Shown here one piece after another: positions 18,119 through 26,225 of a DNA stretch of 26,711 nucleotides. Origin of the DNA: DASCNA01 sp036011305. GTDB taxonomy: Bacteria; Verrucomicrobiota; Lentisphaeria; Victivallales; GWF2-38-69. The translations under genes and the position numbers were made by a program. Location: assembly GCA_036011305.1 (NCBI GenBank), contig DASCNA010000027.1, positions 1 to 26,711 of the forward strand, written 5' to 3'. Every line of letters starts with the position of its first letter. Position 1 is the stretch's first letter. A model generated the notes under the pieces. That model had not been told where the DNA came from and made no database searches. It saw only the letters and a program-made list of their open reading frames with translations.

Positions 18119-18685
18119 ATGTTAAGAGATTTAATAAAGACTTGCAGAAGTTATAGACGATTCAGTCAGGAGAAAAGAATCGATGAACATACTATGATAG
18201 GTTTAGTTGACTTAGCAAGATTAACTGCTAGCGGACAAAATAAACAACCGCTTAAATTTATTATAATAAAAAAAAATAATGAAAACAATCAGGTTTTTTC
18301 GTGCCTAAAATGGGCAGGAGCTTTAAAAGATTGGGAAGGACCGGCTGTCAATGAACGTCCTACAGGCTACATCATAATTGTCGGAGATAAAACAATAAAA
18401 CAAAGTTTTGGAATAGATCACGGCATAGCAGCACAAAGTATAATGCTTGGTGCCGCCGAAGCCGGTTTTGGCGGCTGTATGATTGGATCAATCCTAAAAA
18501 CTGAACTTAATAATATTTTAAAATTGAATAAAAATTATGAAATACTATTAGTACTTGCTTTAGGTTCACCTGCCGAAACAGTGGTTATAGAAGAAATAAA
18601 AGATAATAATACTGATTACTGGAGAGATGAAAAGAGTATTCATCACGTTCCTAAAAGATCACTTGAAGAAATTATAATAAAATAA
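18119..18685 (+). CDS. Nitroreductase-family FMN oxidoreductase
   Basis: This 188-residue protein has the short nitroreductase fold. RSYRRFSQEKRI near the N-terminus and LTASGQNKQPLKFIII form the FMN phosphate and ring contacts. GIAAQSIMLGAAEAGFGGCMIGSI is the characteristic central helix and loop. VLALGSPAE closes the domain. The family are FMN dimers that reduce nitro-aromatics, quinones or other acceptors with NAD(P)H; natural substrates are often unknown. A clear AAAGGA ribosome site lies seven bases before the ATG. The DAHP synthase gene follows after 13 bases, so the two are probably one operon, although no mechanistic link is known. Confidence 0.88.
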   Translation: MLRDLIKTCRSYRRFSQEKRIDEHTMIGLVDLARLTASGQNKQPLKFIIIKKNNENNQVFSCLKWAGALKDWEGPAVNERPTGYIIIVGDKTIKQSFGIDHGIAAQSIMLGAAEAGFGGCMIGSILKTELNNILKLNKNYEILLVLALGSPAETVVIEEIKDNNTDYWRDEKSIHHVPKRSLEEIIIK

Positions 18686-18698
18686 CAGGTATACCATA

Positions 18699-19739
18699 AT
18701 GTCATCCAAAATATATAACTTAAATATATCAGAAATTGAACCTTTGTTAACTCCTTTTGACCTAAAAAACGAACTTCCGCTATCTGAATCAGGCAGCAAT
18801 AAAATTTTATATTACAGAGATAAAATTGAATCGATTCTCAATCATGAATCAAAAAAATTTATGGTTATTACAGGTCCGTGTTCTATACATAATGCTTCTG
18901 AAGCCCTGGAATATGCTGAAAGGTTAAATAAATTAAACAATAAACTCTCAGATAAACTCATGATTATTATGCGGGTCTATTTTGAAAAACCGAGAACAAC
19001 CATAGGCTGGAAAGGTTTAATTTACGATCCGTTTTTAGATTCAACATATAACATGACAGAAGGGTTAAGGACAGCCAGAAAACTTTTGCTGGATATAGAC
19101 AAAATAGGACTTCCTACAGCAACTGAAATTCTTGATCCTGTTACAGTACAATATTTTTCAGATTTAATAAGCTGGGCCGCTATTGGTGCCAGAACAGCAG
19201 AATCTCAACCGCACAGACAGCTTGTAAGCGGTCTGTCAATGCCTGCAGGATTCAAAAATTCCACAAACGGAAATATTAATACTGCTATTGAAGCCATTCA
19301 AACAGCAATGCATGAACATGCATTTATAGGTCTGCTTGAAGATGGAAGAAGCGGGATATTTCATACAAAGGGAAATATATACTCCCATATAGTCTTAAGA
19401 GGAAGTCAGCAATCTCCAAATTACTCATCGGAACATGTAGCATATACAAGAGAGTTAATGCATAAACTGAATATTACACCAAATATCATTATTGACTGCA
19501 GTCACTCTAATTCTAATAAAACAGCCTCTAAACAGGCATTGGTACTTGATGATGTCATCAAACAGAAAAACAATGGAGAAGATAGTATTGTCGGCGTAAT
19601 GATTGAAAGTAATCTATGTCCCGGAAAACAGAAAATCAACAGCAGAGATAACCTCAAGTACGGAATTTCAATCACAGATGAATGTATCGGCTGGGAGGAA
19701 ACTGAAGAACTTTTATCGAAGCTTCATGAAAGTATTTAG
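18699..19739 (+). CDS. 3-deoxy-7-phosphoheptulonate (DAHP) synthase, class I (AroF/AroG/AroH type)
   Basis: This 346-residue enzyme catalyses the first step of the shikimate pathway, condensing phosphoenolpyruvate and erythrose 4-phosphate in the cytosol. It has the full class I alpha signature: VITGPCSIHN with metal ligand C61, MRVYFEKPRTTIGWKGL, IGARTAESQPHRQLVSG, IVLRGSQ, DCSHSNSNK with H268, MIESNL with E303, and SITDECIGW with D327. Length and N-terminal extension match the allosterically regulated E. coli-type enzymes. Which aromatic amino acid inhibits it cannot be read reliably from sequence, so aroF, aroG and aroH are not distinguished. The start follows an ACAGGT ribosome site. A strong hairpin terminator lies 25 bases after the stop. 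Confidence 0.95.
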   Translation: MSSKIYNLNISEIEPLLTPFDLKNELPLSESGSNKILYYRDKIESILNHESKKFMVITGPCSIHNASEALEYAERLNKLNNKLSDKLMIIMRVYFEKPRTTIGWKGLIYDPFLDSTYNMTEGLRTARKLLLDIDKIGLPTATEILDPVTVQYFSDLISWAAIGARTAESQPHRQLVSGLSMPAGFKNSTNGNINTAIEAIQTAMHEHAFIGLLEDGRSGIFHTKGNIYSHIVLRGSQQSPNYSSEHVAYTRELMHKLNITPNIIIDCSHSNSNKTASKQALVLDDVIKQKNNGEDSIVGVMIESNLCPGKQKINSRDNLKYGISITDECIGWEETEELLSKLHESI

Positions 19740-19764
19740 ACTTAATATTATTTTCTTATAAACA

Positions 19765-19804
19765 AAACGGCTGTTTCTATCATTTAAGATAATAACAGCC
19801 GTTT
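19765..19804. terminator. Bidirectional hairpin terminator
   Basis: AAACGGCTGTT (19765-19775) pairs perfectly with AACAGCCGTTT (19794-19804), an 11-base stem. It lies 25 bases after the DAHP synthase stop on the plus strand and 10 bases after the second stop of the broken ketoacyl-ACP synthase gene on the minus strand, where TTTTGTTT follows. Its position supports 19815 as the original end of the minus-strand gene. Confidence 0.85.
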
Positions 19805-19814
19805 AAATTTCATC

Positions 19815-20825
19815 CTAAAATTTAAAAAGCATAATGCATTGATCCATTCCAGTCCCCAAAGAACCAATAATTACATTTTGTTCTGCTTTCAATAAATTTT
19901 TCGTAAATGCCCAATGTAAAGCTAATATAGGACTGGTTGGTCATGTATAGCCATATTTATCTCCAATATAAATATTTTTTTCTAAAGGTATTCCTTCTAA
20001 TTCTAATCCCTGCTCAACTCCTTTTTTAGTAAATTGAGACATAAAGCAAAGATCAACATCATCATTTTTAATTTCGCATTTTAATAACAACTGTCCAAGA
20101 GTATGACCATAATCTTTTCCCAACCAGTCAATACTGAATGAATCCCATGTAAAGTTTCTATCTTTTACAGGGATGGCAATATTACTATTTGATAAAGCTT
20201 TAGATAACCCGCAGTTAGGAAATTTAATATGACTTACATATGCACCTCTGCAATAATTCACACTATCGATATAACCGCGTTTAATATATTCCTCCTCTTT
20301 TTCCAGAATCAATGCAACTCCGCAATCTCCGAGAAGAGAGTAGGCCAAAGTATCATTTTTGTCTACAACAGAACTAATATTCTGTGCGATAACAATTAAT
20401 ACTTTACTTATATCATCACTGGACAACAAATATTTACTGGCAACGTTAATAGCAGTAACACCACCAAGACAAGTGTCATTCATATCAAACACAACATTTG
20501 CATTACTAGCTTTTAGAAGAACACGAAGTTCCATTGCTGTAGTAGGATTTAAATATTCAGGCTGAGCGGAAACAAAAATTATCATATCAATATCATTCCT
20601 ACTAATTCCAGCTCTATCAAGCGCCATTAAAGCCGCTTCATGCCCCATAGAAAGGGAAGTTTCACCATTCTCACAAAAATAACGAACTTCCTTATCCATT
20701 GATTTAAGCAATCCGTCTACTTTCTTATTCTGTTTAGCAAAATGCTCAATTATCTCTTCATTTTTTACTCTGTGTGTTGGTATATAAGCACCGGTTGATT
20801 TTATATTAATATTTGTATATCCCAT
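19815..20825 (-). pseudogene. Ketoacyl-ACP synthase III homologue interrupted by an in-frame TGA
   Basis: Read from ATG at 20825 (AGGAT ribosome site seven bases upstream), 294 codons encode a thiolase-fold KAS III protein: KSTGAYIPTHRV, FDMNDTCLGGVTAINVAS with nucleophile C119, and GDCGVALILE. The frame then meets TGA at 19941-19943. Immediately after it the same frame encodes 41 more residues that look like the missing C-terminus (PTSPILALHWAFTKN, then VIIGSLGTGMDQCIMLF) and ends at TAG 19815-19817. The restored protein would be 336 residues, normal for the family. TGA replaces what is probably a glycine (GYT-G-PTSP), one base from GGA. FabH's catalytic His and Asn appear to be replaced (MSQF at 262-265, GYT at 292-294), so even the intact protein may be a non-canonical acyltransferase. 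It sits 55 bases downstream of the STAS gene, probably in one operon. A sequencing error is possible. Confidence 0.85.
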
Positions 20826-20880
20826 AATTTATCCTTTGAAATAAATAGTTATCAAAATATAAAAATTAAACTTATAGATT

Positions 20881-21204
20881 TTATATATCCTTATAACTTG
20901 CAGTTTTGCAGTATTTTGTTAATCCTGTTATCTTTAGTATTTTCATCAGATCATCATTAACATTTATAAAAGATAAATTAAAAGAACTCATATCTTTAGC
21001 AACCTTACCGCATAATCTTATAAAATTAGATGAAATATACTCAACATCCTCCATGTCAAAAACAACTGATTCAGCATCTTTTACCTGCTCTAGCAGTTCA
21101 GCTTCTATCTTATCTGATGTCTGTGTATCCAAACGGCCTTTTAACACACAGTTGGCTATACCATTATTAATTTCACATTTCACTAACACTCTTACTTTCT
21201 CCAA
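20881..21204 (-). CDS. STAS-domain protein (anti-sigma-factor antagonist type)
   Basis: This 107-residue single-domain protein has the STAS layout: an early GRLDTQTSDKIEAELLEQ strand-helix, VVFDMEDVEYISSNFIRLCG with the phosphorylatable Ser in ISS, and a C-terminal helix (DDLMKILKITGLTKYC). In SpoIIAA/RsbV-type proteins that serine is phosphorylated by an anti-sigma kinase and dephosphorylated by a PP2C phosphatase. The usual residues after the serine (ISSAGL) are replaced by ISSNFI, a modest divergence. No RsbW-like kinase is adjacent. The only PP2C protein in the window lies at 2963-4207, unlinked. It precedes the broken KAS III gene on the same strand and is divergent from the cyclophilin gene. 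A weak AGA-type ribosome site precedes the ATG. Confidence 0.85.
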   Translation of the reverse strand: MEKVRVLVKCEINNGIANCVLKGRLDTQTSDKIEAELLEQVKDAESVVFDMEDVEYISSNFIRLCGKVAKDMSSFNLSFINVNDDLMKILKITGLTKYCKTASYKDI

Positions 21205-21376
21205 ATTAAAAATTTATCATATTCAATAGTATTTTAATATATAGAGTTTTATTGCATTACTCAAACTATGTATTTGTTATTTATTCACAAAAAGACATAA
21301 TTGAGAATAATTACTCTGAGATATAAAAAGTATGATTTCGACATAGAAAAGCATAGCATCTAAATAATTTTTTGTG

Positions 21377-21382
21377 TATAAT
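21377..21382 (+). promoter_or_regulatory. Possible -10 element (TATAAT) before the cyclophilin gene
   Basis: A perfect TATAAT lies 54 bases before the cyclophilin ATG, implying a leader of about 50 bases. No good TTGACA-like -35 was found at the right distance, so this is only a candidate in a very A+T-rich spacer. Confidence 0.3.
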
Positions 21383-21436
21383 TCTGTAAATAATGAAAAA
21401 TATTTTAAAACTCAAAATTAAATCAAAAGGAAACTA

Positions 21437-22012
21437 ATGAAAAAAATTTTATTAGCAGCAATGTTCCTAATATTCTCTCTTCAACTCTTCAGTGCAGATG
21501 CTGATGCTAAACCAATGGTGGAAATGCAGACCAGTATGGGTAATATCACAATCCAGCTATACCCTAAAAAAGCTCCAAAAACTGTCGCTAACTTCCTAGG
21601 TTATGTAAAATCCGGCTTCTATAACGATACTATATTTCACAGAGTTATAGAAGATTTTATGATACAGGGTGGTGGTTATACCGCAAAATATGTTAAAAAA
21701 CCAACAAAAGCTCCTATAGTCAATGAAGCTGATAATGGTCTAAAAAACACTATAGGAACTATTGCTATGGCACGTACGTCAAACCCTAATTCGGCAACAG
21801 CTCAGTTTTTTATCAACACTGCTGATAATAGTTTTCTGAATTATAAAGCTCCTACCCGTGAAGGCTGGGGATATGCAGTTTTCGGCAAAGTAGTAAGTGG
21901 AATGAATGTTGTAGAAAAAATTGATCAGGTTAAAACAGGTGAAGTCGGCCCATTCTACCAAAATGCACCGAAAACTCCGGTTATCATAGAAAAGATGAGT
22001 GTTATGAAATAA
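21437..22012 (+). CDS. Exported cyclophilin-type peptidyl-prolyl isomerase
   Basis: This 191-residue protein has a signal peptide (basic MKK, hydrophobic core to about residue 19, likely cleavage near FSA-DAD). It is followed by a complete cyclophilin domain: VEMQTSMGNITIQLYPKKAP, ANFLGYVKSGFYNDTIFHRV with catalytic-pocket Arg69, FMIQGGGY, GTIAMARTSNPNSATAQFFI, and WGYAVFGKVVSGMNVVEKI. It resembles periplasmic PpiA of enterobacteria and should assist folding of exported proteins. It is a single gene with an AAAGGA ribosome site and convergent with clpV. The spacer holds a long hairpin. No lipobox is visible, so it is probably soluble in the periplasm. Confidence 0.92.
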   Translation: MKKILLAAMFLIFSLQLFSADADAKPMVEMQTSMGNITIQLYPKKAPKTVANFLGYVKSGFYNDTIFHRVIEDFMIQGGGYTAKYVKKPTKAPIVNEADNGLKNTIGTIAMARTSNPNSATAQFFINTADNSFLNYKAPTREGWGYAVFGKVVSGMNVVEKIDQVKTGEVGPFYQNAPKTPVIIEKMSVMK

Positions 22013-22029
22013 ATTTATCCCACTTAAAA

Positions 22030-22072
22030 ATTTTAGATTTCAGATTTGCAAAATATATCTGAAATCTAAAAT
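22030..22072. terminator. Long inverted repeat between convergent cyclophilin and clpV genes
   Basis: TTTTAGATTTCAGAT (22031-22045) and ATCTGAAATCTAAAA (22057-22071) pair perfectly over 15 bases, extended by one A-T pair. Read on the minus strand the stem is followed by five U residues, so it suits termination of clpV best. On the plus strand it lies 18 bases after the cyclophilin stop but has a poor U-tract. The arms contain the heptamer TCTGAAA, also found after tssG. Confidence 0.7.
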
Positions 22073-22092
22073 GAATTATTAAAGTTCAGTCA

Positions 22093-22122
22093 GATTAATA
22101 GATTAATAGATTAATAGATTAA
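22093..22122. repeat. Octamer tandem repeat (GATTAATA) x 3.75
   Basis: GATTAATA occurs three times in direct succession (22093-22100, 22101-22108, 22109-22116), followed by GATTAA (22117-22122). The array ends two bases from the clpV stop codon (22125-22127). It is a perfect short tandem array and may vary in copy number between strains. Confidence 0.9.
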
Positions 22123-22124
22123 GT

Positions 22125-24842
22125 TTAAACCGCTTCAAAAATAAACTCGCTGTCCTTAGTATCAACCGCTATTTTATTCAGATTCTTTCCGTCAACCAAG
22201 GCATTAAGACATACTGTACTTATATCGGGGAGCAGATTCTGAGTAATTACAGCATCCACCATCCTGGCACCTGTTTCTCCGTTCCTGCATCTATCAAGAA
22301 TCACTTCTTTAACGCTGTCACTATATTCAAAATTTATATTTTTACTGTCTGAAAGACGTTTTTGTACTCTATTCATCTGCAATTCAATTATCTGGTTCAG
22401 CATGTCATAGTCTGCAGGATAATACGGAACCACTGTCAATCTTCCAAGAAGAGCTGCAGGAAATGCCTTAAGCAGACTGGCTCTTATAGCCTCTTCAAGA
22501 ACGGCCGGATCCGGAGTATCTTCCGACTGCTCACATAAATCATGAATTATATCGCTGCCGACATTTGAGGTAAGTAAGATGATTGTATTTTTGAAATCTA
22601 TTTTACGACCTTCTCCGTCTTCCATCACGCCTTTATCAAAAACCTGATAAAATATTTCATGTACATCAGGATGAGCCTTTTCCATTTCATCAAGCAGAAC
22701 TATGCTGTAGGGGCGTCTTCTGACTGCTTCAGTCAAAACACCTCCTTCTCCGTATCCCACATATCCGGGAGGTGCTCCTTTAAGGGTGGAAACAGTATGT
22801 GCTTCCTGAAATTCACTCATGTTGATAGTTATAAGGTTATCTTCACTTCCGTAAAGAGCTTCAGACAGTGCAAGCGCTGTTTCTGTTTTTCCTACACCGC
22901 TGGGTCCAGACAGCATAAATACTCCAACAGGCCTGTTCGGATTATCCACACCTGCCCTTGAGGTCCTTATTCTTTTAGAAATCGCATCAAGAGCATGATT
23001 CTGCCCGATTATTCTTTTCTTCAGAGTATCTGAAAGATTAAGTACAGATTTTATTTCATTTTTTACCATTTTACCGACAGGAATACCTGTCCATTCAGCA
23101 ACTACTGATCCAACTGATTCAGAATCAACATTAGGAAGTATCAACGGATTTTCTCCCTGTAATAATTTCAATTTTTCCTGATAAGAAATAAGTTCGTTCT
23201 TTAAATCATTAATATCAATATCTTCGGCATCTTCACAATTTTTAGCAGAATCTGCATCATCCAAATCCAAATCCAGTTCAGATATCTCCTGTCCTTCATC
23301 ATCAACAGAAATACCGAAATTTCTCAATCTGTCTCTGGTATTAAGTATCTGCGTAACAAGTTCTGACTCTTCATCCCATCTTTTCTGCTGTATGTCCAAA
23401 TCTTTCTTTTTATCTGATAAATTTTCATTAATCAGATTTATTCTTTCAGAATGATCAAATCCTATGATCTCTTCCTTGGTGAGAGTTGCCAGCTCTTTTT
23501 CCAGGTTGAATATTTCACTCTTTAAACTGTCAATATAAGCAGGCACTGAATCCAGATTAACGGCAATCCTGGCGCATGTTGTATCAAGCAGGCTCACGGC
23601 CTTGTCAGGAAGTTGTCTGTCAGGAATATATCTATGAGACAGTTTTACTGCGGCTTCAAGAGCCTCATCCAAAATAAGCACCCTGTGATGCTCTTCCATC
23701 ATGGAAGCAACACCTCTCAGCATGAGAAGTGCTCTGTCTTCATTTGGTTCATCTACTTTCACTACCTGAAAACGTCGAGTAAGAGCCGGATCTTTTTCAA
23801 TATATTTTTTATATTCGCTCCATGTGGTTGCTGCGATGGTTCTGAGCGTACCTCTTGCCAATGCCGGTTTCAGCAGATTAGCGGCATCGCCTGTTCCTGC
23901 AGATCCCCCTGCCCCGATCAGTGTATGAGCTTCATCAATAAACAGAATAATTGGTGTTAGTGATGCCTGAACTTCTTCGATTACATTTTTCAATCTGTTT
24001 TCAAACTCACCTTTTACGCTGGCGCCTGCCTGAAGAAGTCCAATATCAAGAACTCTTAGAGTTACGCCTCCAAGAGGTTTTGGTACATTTCCATCGGCTA
24101 TTTTCTGAGCAAAACCTTCTACAACTGCAGTTTTACCTACTCCAGCCTCACCGGTAAGAATAGGATTATTCTGTCTTCTTCGCATCAGAATATCAATGAT
24201 CTGTCTTATTTCATCATCTCTGCCTGTAATAGGATCAAGTTCACCTTTTTTAGCTCTATCAGTTAAGTCTATAGAATAAAGTTCAAGGCTCTTCTGTCTT
24301 CTGTTCAGATCATCCTGGTCTTCATTGCGAGCTTCAATCTCTTTACTGTCATCTATTCTGCTTTCCTGAGATTCCTTAAGTATAGTGAAAAAATCTTCAG
24401 CAAACTTCTCTGTATTAATTTTTAAAAACTGCCTGGATATCCCAGTTAAGCCTGTAGAAAGATGTCTTGTAACAAGGATTGCATATAAAATATGCCCTGT
24501 TCTTATTGCATAATCATTAAACTTTAAAGTAGCTAACAACCAGGCCTGCTCAATTACAGAGTCAAAATATGGTGAAATACCTGATATACCTGTAGCTCCT
24601 GACGGAAGTTTTTCTAAGTTGCTGACTATATCGTCACTGACCGCACTTAAATCAATATTAAAATGTTTAATTATTTCATGAATGTCTGAATTCTGCTGAC
24701 TGATTACCTGATGCAGCCAATGTACAAATTCTACATTAGGATTGCCTCTTAACTTACAGAATACCGTTGCTTTATCTAATGATTTATATGAAAAATCATT
24801 CAGCTTTTTAAATAAATCTTTTCTACTAATCTCTGCCATCAT
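22125..24842 (-). CDS. clpV: Type VI secretion ATPase TssH/ClpV
   Basis: This 905-residue double-AAA+ disaggregase recycles contracted TssB/TssC sheaths in T6SS. The N-terminal Clp_N-type helical region (~1-160) is followed by NBD1 with Walker A GEAGVGKT (231-238) and Walker B ILFIDEAHTLIGAGG (D303/E304). A coiled-coil middle region spans ~425-600. NBD2 has Walker A GPSGVGKT (646-653), VLLDEMEKAHPDV (715-727) and a C-terminal D2-small domain. The N-terminus is of the divergent ClpV type rather than ClpB, with spacing and WLLATLKFND and GHILYAIL motifs resembling TssH. The tssG remnant nearby supports the T6SS assignment. An acidic insertion (~513-545) lies in the middle region. The ATG is doubled (ATGATG), so the protein may start one residue later. 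ClpB is the main alternative. Confidence 0.9.
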   Translation of the reverse strand: MMAEISRKDLFKKLNDFSYKSLDKATVFCKLRGNPNVEFVHWLHQVISQQNSDIHEIIKHFNIDLSAVSDDIVSNLEKLPSGATGISGISPYFDSVIEQAWLLATLKFNDYAIRTGHILYAILVTRHLSTGLTGISRQFLKINTEKFAEDFFTILKESQESRIDDSKEIEARNEDQDDLNRRQKSLELYSIDLTDRAKKGELDPITGRDDEIRQIIDILMRRRQNNPILTGEAGVGKTAVVEGFAQKIADGNVPKPLGGVTLRVLDIGLLQAGASVKGEFENRLKNVIEEVQASLTPIILFIDEAHTLIGAGGSAGTGDAANLLKPALARGTLRTIAATTWSEYKKYIEKDPALTRRFQVVKVDEPNEDRALLMLRGVASMMEEHHRVLILDEALEAAVKLSHRYIPDRQLPDKAVSLLDTTCARIAVNLDSVPAYIDSLKSEIFNLEKELATLTKEEIIGFDHSERINLINENLSDKKKDLDIQQKRWDEESELVTQILNTRDRLRNFGISVDDEGQEISELDLDLDDADSAKNCEDAEDIDINDLKNELISYQEKLKLLQGENPLILPNVDSESVGSVVAEWTGIPVGKMVKNEIKSVLNLSDTLKKRIIGQNHALDAISKRIRTSRAGVDNPNRPVGVFMLSGPSGVGKTETALALSEALYGSEDNLITINMSEFQEAHTVSTLKGAPPGYVGYGEGGVLTEAVRRRPYSIVLLDEMEKAHPDVHEIFYQVFDKGVMEDGEGRKIDFKNTIILLTSNVGSDIIHDLCEQSEDTPDPAVLEEAIRASLLKAFPAALLGRLTVVPYYPADYDMLNQIIELQMNRVQKRLSDSKNINFEYSDSVKEVILDRCRNGETGARMVDAVITQNLLPDISTVCLNALVDGKNLNKIAVDTKDSEFIFEAV

Positions 24843-24983
24843 TCAATCTTTCAAATTATCGCACTATATGCTGGTTTCAAGTTTTAGTTTTCAGGGTTAG
24901 CTGGCTGACTGTCCTGAATAGTATAATAAAAATACTTTTCCTCTATGCCTTACTGTCTCTCCAATTCTTTAATACTTATATCT

Positions 24984-25400
24984 TCATCCATTAAATCCAA
25001 AATTGAAATAATTGTTTTTATATGTAAGGAGTGCTACTGCAACTTTCTTCCCGTTATAATCTCCTATCACTGTAACTTTGCTGTTCAGCATAACTTCAGG
25101 TGACTTTCCAGCAATACAGTCAATTTCATTTTTCCCGTTTCTCAGTACAATCAGATAATTACCGTATTTATCATATTTCAGTTCAATAACAGTTCCGTTT
25201 ACCTTCACGGTCCTGTTTACATACTTACTTCCTGACTTGTCCAATTGGGCTATTGTAACATCAGTCAAATTTTTATACATACCATCTGACTGATTTGTAT
25301 ACTGAACAGTATTGTCAAATGAGTTACCTGAACCGGCAAACAGTGAGAACGACATGCCTATTAATGTTACTGCTATGATTCTCTTTAAAATTTTCTTCAT
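24984..25400 (-). CDS. Small exported OB-fold-like protein in the T6SS locus
   Basis: This 138-residue protein has a signal peptide (MKKILKRIIAVTLIG, hydrophobic to about residue 21, cleavage near FAG). The mature part has a run of beta strands, KYVNRTVKVNGTVIELKYDK, YLIVLRNGKNEIDC and SKVTVIGDYNGKKVAVALL. This pattern fits the small OB fold (tRNA_anti-like or bOB type) of many secreted bacterial proteins. One cysteine (in EIDCIAG) remains in the mature form. It lies 141 bases upstream of clpV and 43 bases downstream of the lipoprotein gene, same strand, so it is probably part of the T6SS operon. It is not a canonical Tss component. The function is unknown. Confidence 0.65.
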   Translation of the reverse strand: MKKILKRIIAVTLIGMSFSLFAGSGNSFDNTVQYTNQSDGMYKNLTDVTIAQLDKSGSKYVNRTVKVNGTVIELKYDKYGNYLIVLRNGKNEIDCIAGKSPEVMLNSKVTVIGDYNGKKVAVALLTYKNNYFNFGFNG

Positions 25401-25443
25401 AATAAAATCCCCACCTTATTATATATTTTCTGATATTTTATAT

Positions 25444-26163
25444 TTAATTCATCATACTTAAATTATCTTCATAACTGCTTATAAACTGATTAAGATTATT
25501 TAGAGCTTTCTTCATCGCATTATGCATCATAGACGGATATCCCTTGAAACTGTCATTCCAGTAAATCCACTGCACACCGCTGTCTCTTTCATCTACCAGA
25601 TAGGACCATAAAATCTTATCTGTTTTGGCATCTTTTACAAGAAACCTGATTTTTAGCTCATTATTTGTTACACCGTCGGGAAGACCTATTGCCCACAGTA
25701 CAGGACTTGCAATAGAAGTACCGTAGGTCAGGACTTTCTCCCCATAATTTGTGGAGTATATAATGCCTGTAAAAATATAATCGGCATTTTTAAAATCAGT
25801 GTATTTATCAGCATAATACACATGTTTGAACATCCCTGACTTTTTCAGACTTGTTTCTGCAGCTTGAGCAAGATCAATTGTCGGTTTAAAGTCAAAAGAA
25901 GATGTTCCAATCAGATATGATCCATCTTCTGGATGAGCAAAATCGCCCCAGCCGAAAGGCATCAAGGGAATACACCCTGTCCAAACCAGATTATCATTGA
26001 GAACTATCGGTCTTTCGTCAATAAAATTCTTCACAACTACTACTGAATTATACGGTGCAGGTACTATCTTTTTTAAATTACCTGTATAATTAAATGTCTC
26101 TACACAGCCGGAAAGCATAAGCATACAGCAAACCGTCCCAATCAAAATCAGATATTTTTTCAT
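25444..26163 (-). CDS. Lipoprotein of unknown function in the T6SS locus
   Basis: This 239-residue protein has lipobox MLSGC, so Cys20 is the likely lipidated residue. The mature part contains VVVVKNFIDERP, CIPLMPFGWGDFAHPEDGSY, a helix AQAAETSLKKSGMFKHVYYA, YIFTGIIYSTNYGEK, and ATGLP-like IGLPDGVTNNELKIRFLVKD followed by KILWSYLVDE. This pattern recurs in uncharacterised outer-membrane lipoproteins with a LIPL-P-G motif. It is not recognisably the TssJ lipoprotein, which is smaller and transthyretin-like, but it could replace it. It lies between the tssG remnant and the OB-fold gene on the same strand. A role in this T6SS is inferred from position only. Confidence 0.68.
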   Translation of the reverse strand: MKKYLILIGTVCCMLMLSGCVETFNYTGNLKKIVPAPYNSVVVVKNFIDERPIVLNDNLVWTGCIPLMPFGWGDFAHPEDGSYLIGTSSFDFKPTIDLAQAAETSLKKSGMFKHVYYADKYTDFKNADYIFTGIIYSTNYGEKVLTYGTSIASPVLWAIGLPDGVTNNELKIRFLVKDAKTDKILWSYLVDERDSGVQWIYWNDSFKGYPSMMHNAMKKALNNLNQFISSYEDNLSMMN

Positions 26164-26225
26164 TTTCTTCTCTATGAACCTTTGTATTTTATATGTTTTT
26201 ATTTTATATATTCATTCTCTTTTTT

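Noticed and set aside
19941..19943. TGA recoding (selenocysteine, or TGA as glycine) in the KAS III gene
   Set aside because: Several genes here end with TGA, for example those ending at 1124, 1700 and 8887, so TGA is a normal stop. No convincing SECIS-like hairpin was seen after the codon, and the position is a structural glycine, not a redox site. A nonsense mutation or base error is simpler.
20906..21229. 107-residue ORF on the plus strand opposite the STAS gene
   Set aside because: It is antisense to a clear STAS domain, has no family resemblance and no ribosome site; a shadow frame.
22093..22122. CRISPR-like repeat
   Set aside because: The units are 8 bases, contiguous and without spacers, so this is a simple tandem repeat.
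23613..23960. 115-residue plus-strand ORF opposite clpV
   Set aside because: Cys- and Phe-rich antisense frame of a strongly conserved AAA+ region; not a gene.
25444..26163. Calling the lipoprotein TssJ
   Set aside because: It is larger than TssJ and lacks a recognisable transthyretin-like strand pattern; only its position suggests a T6SS link.
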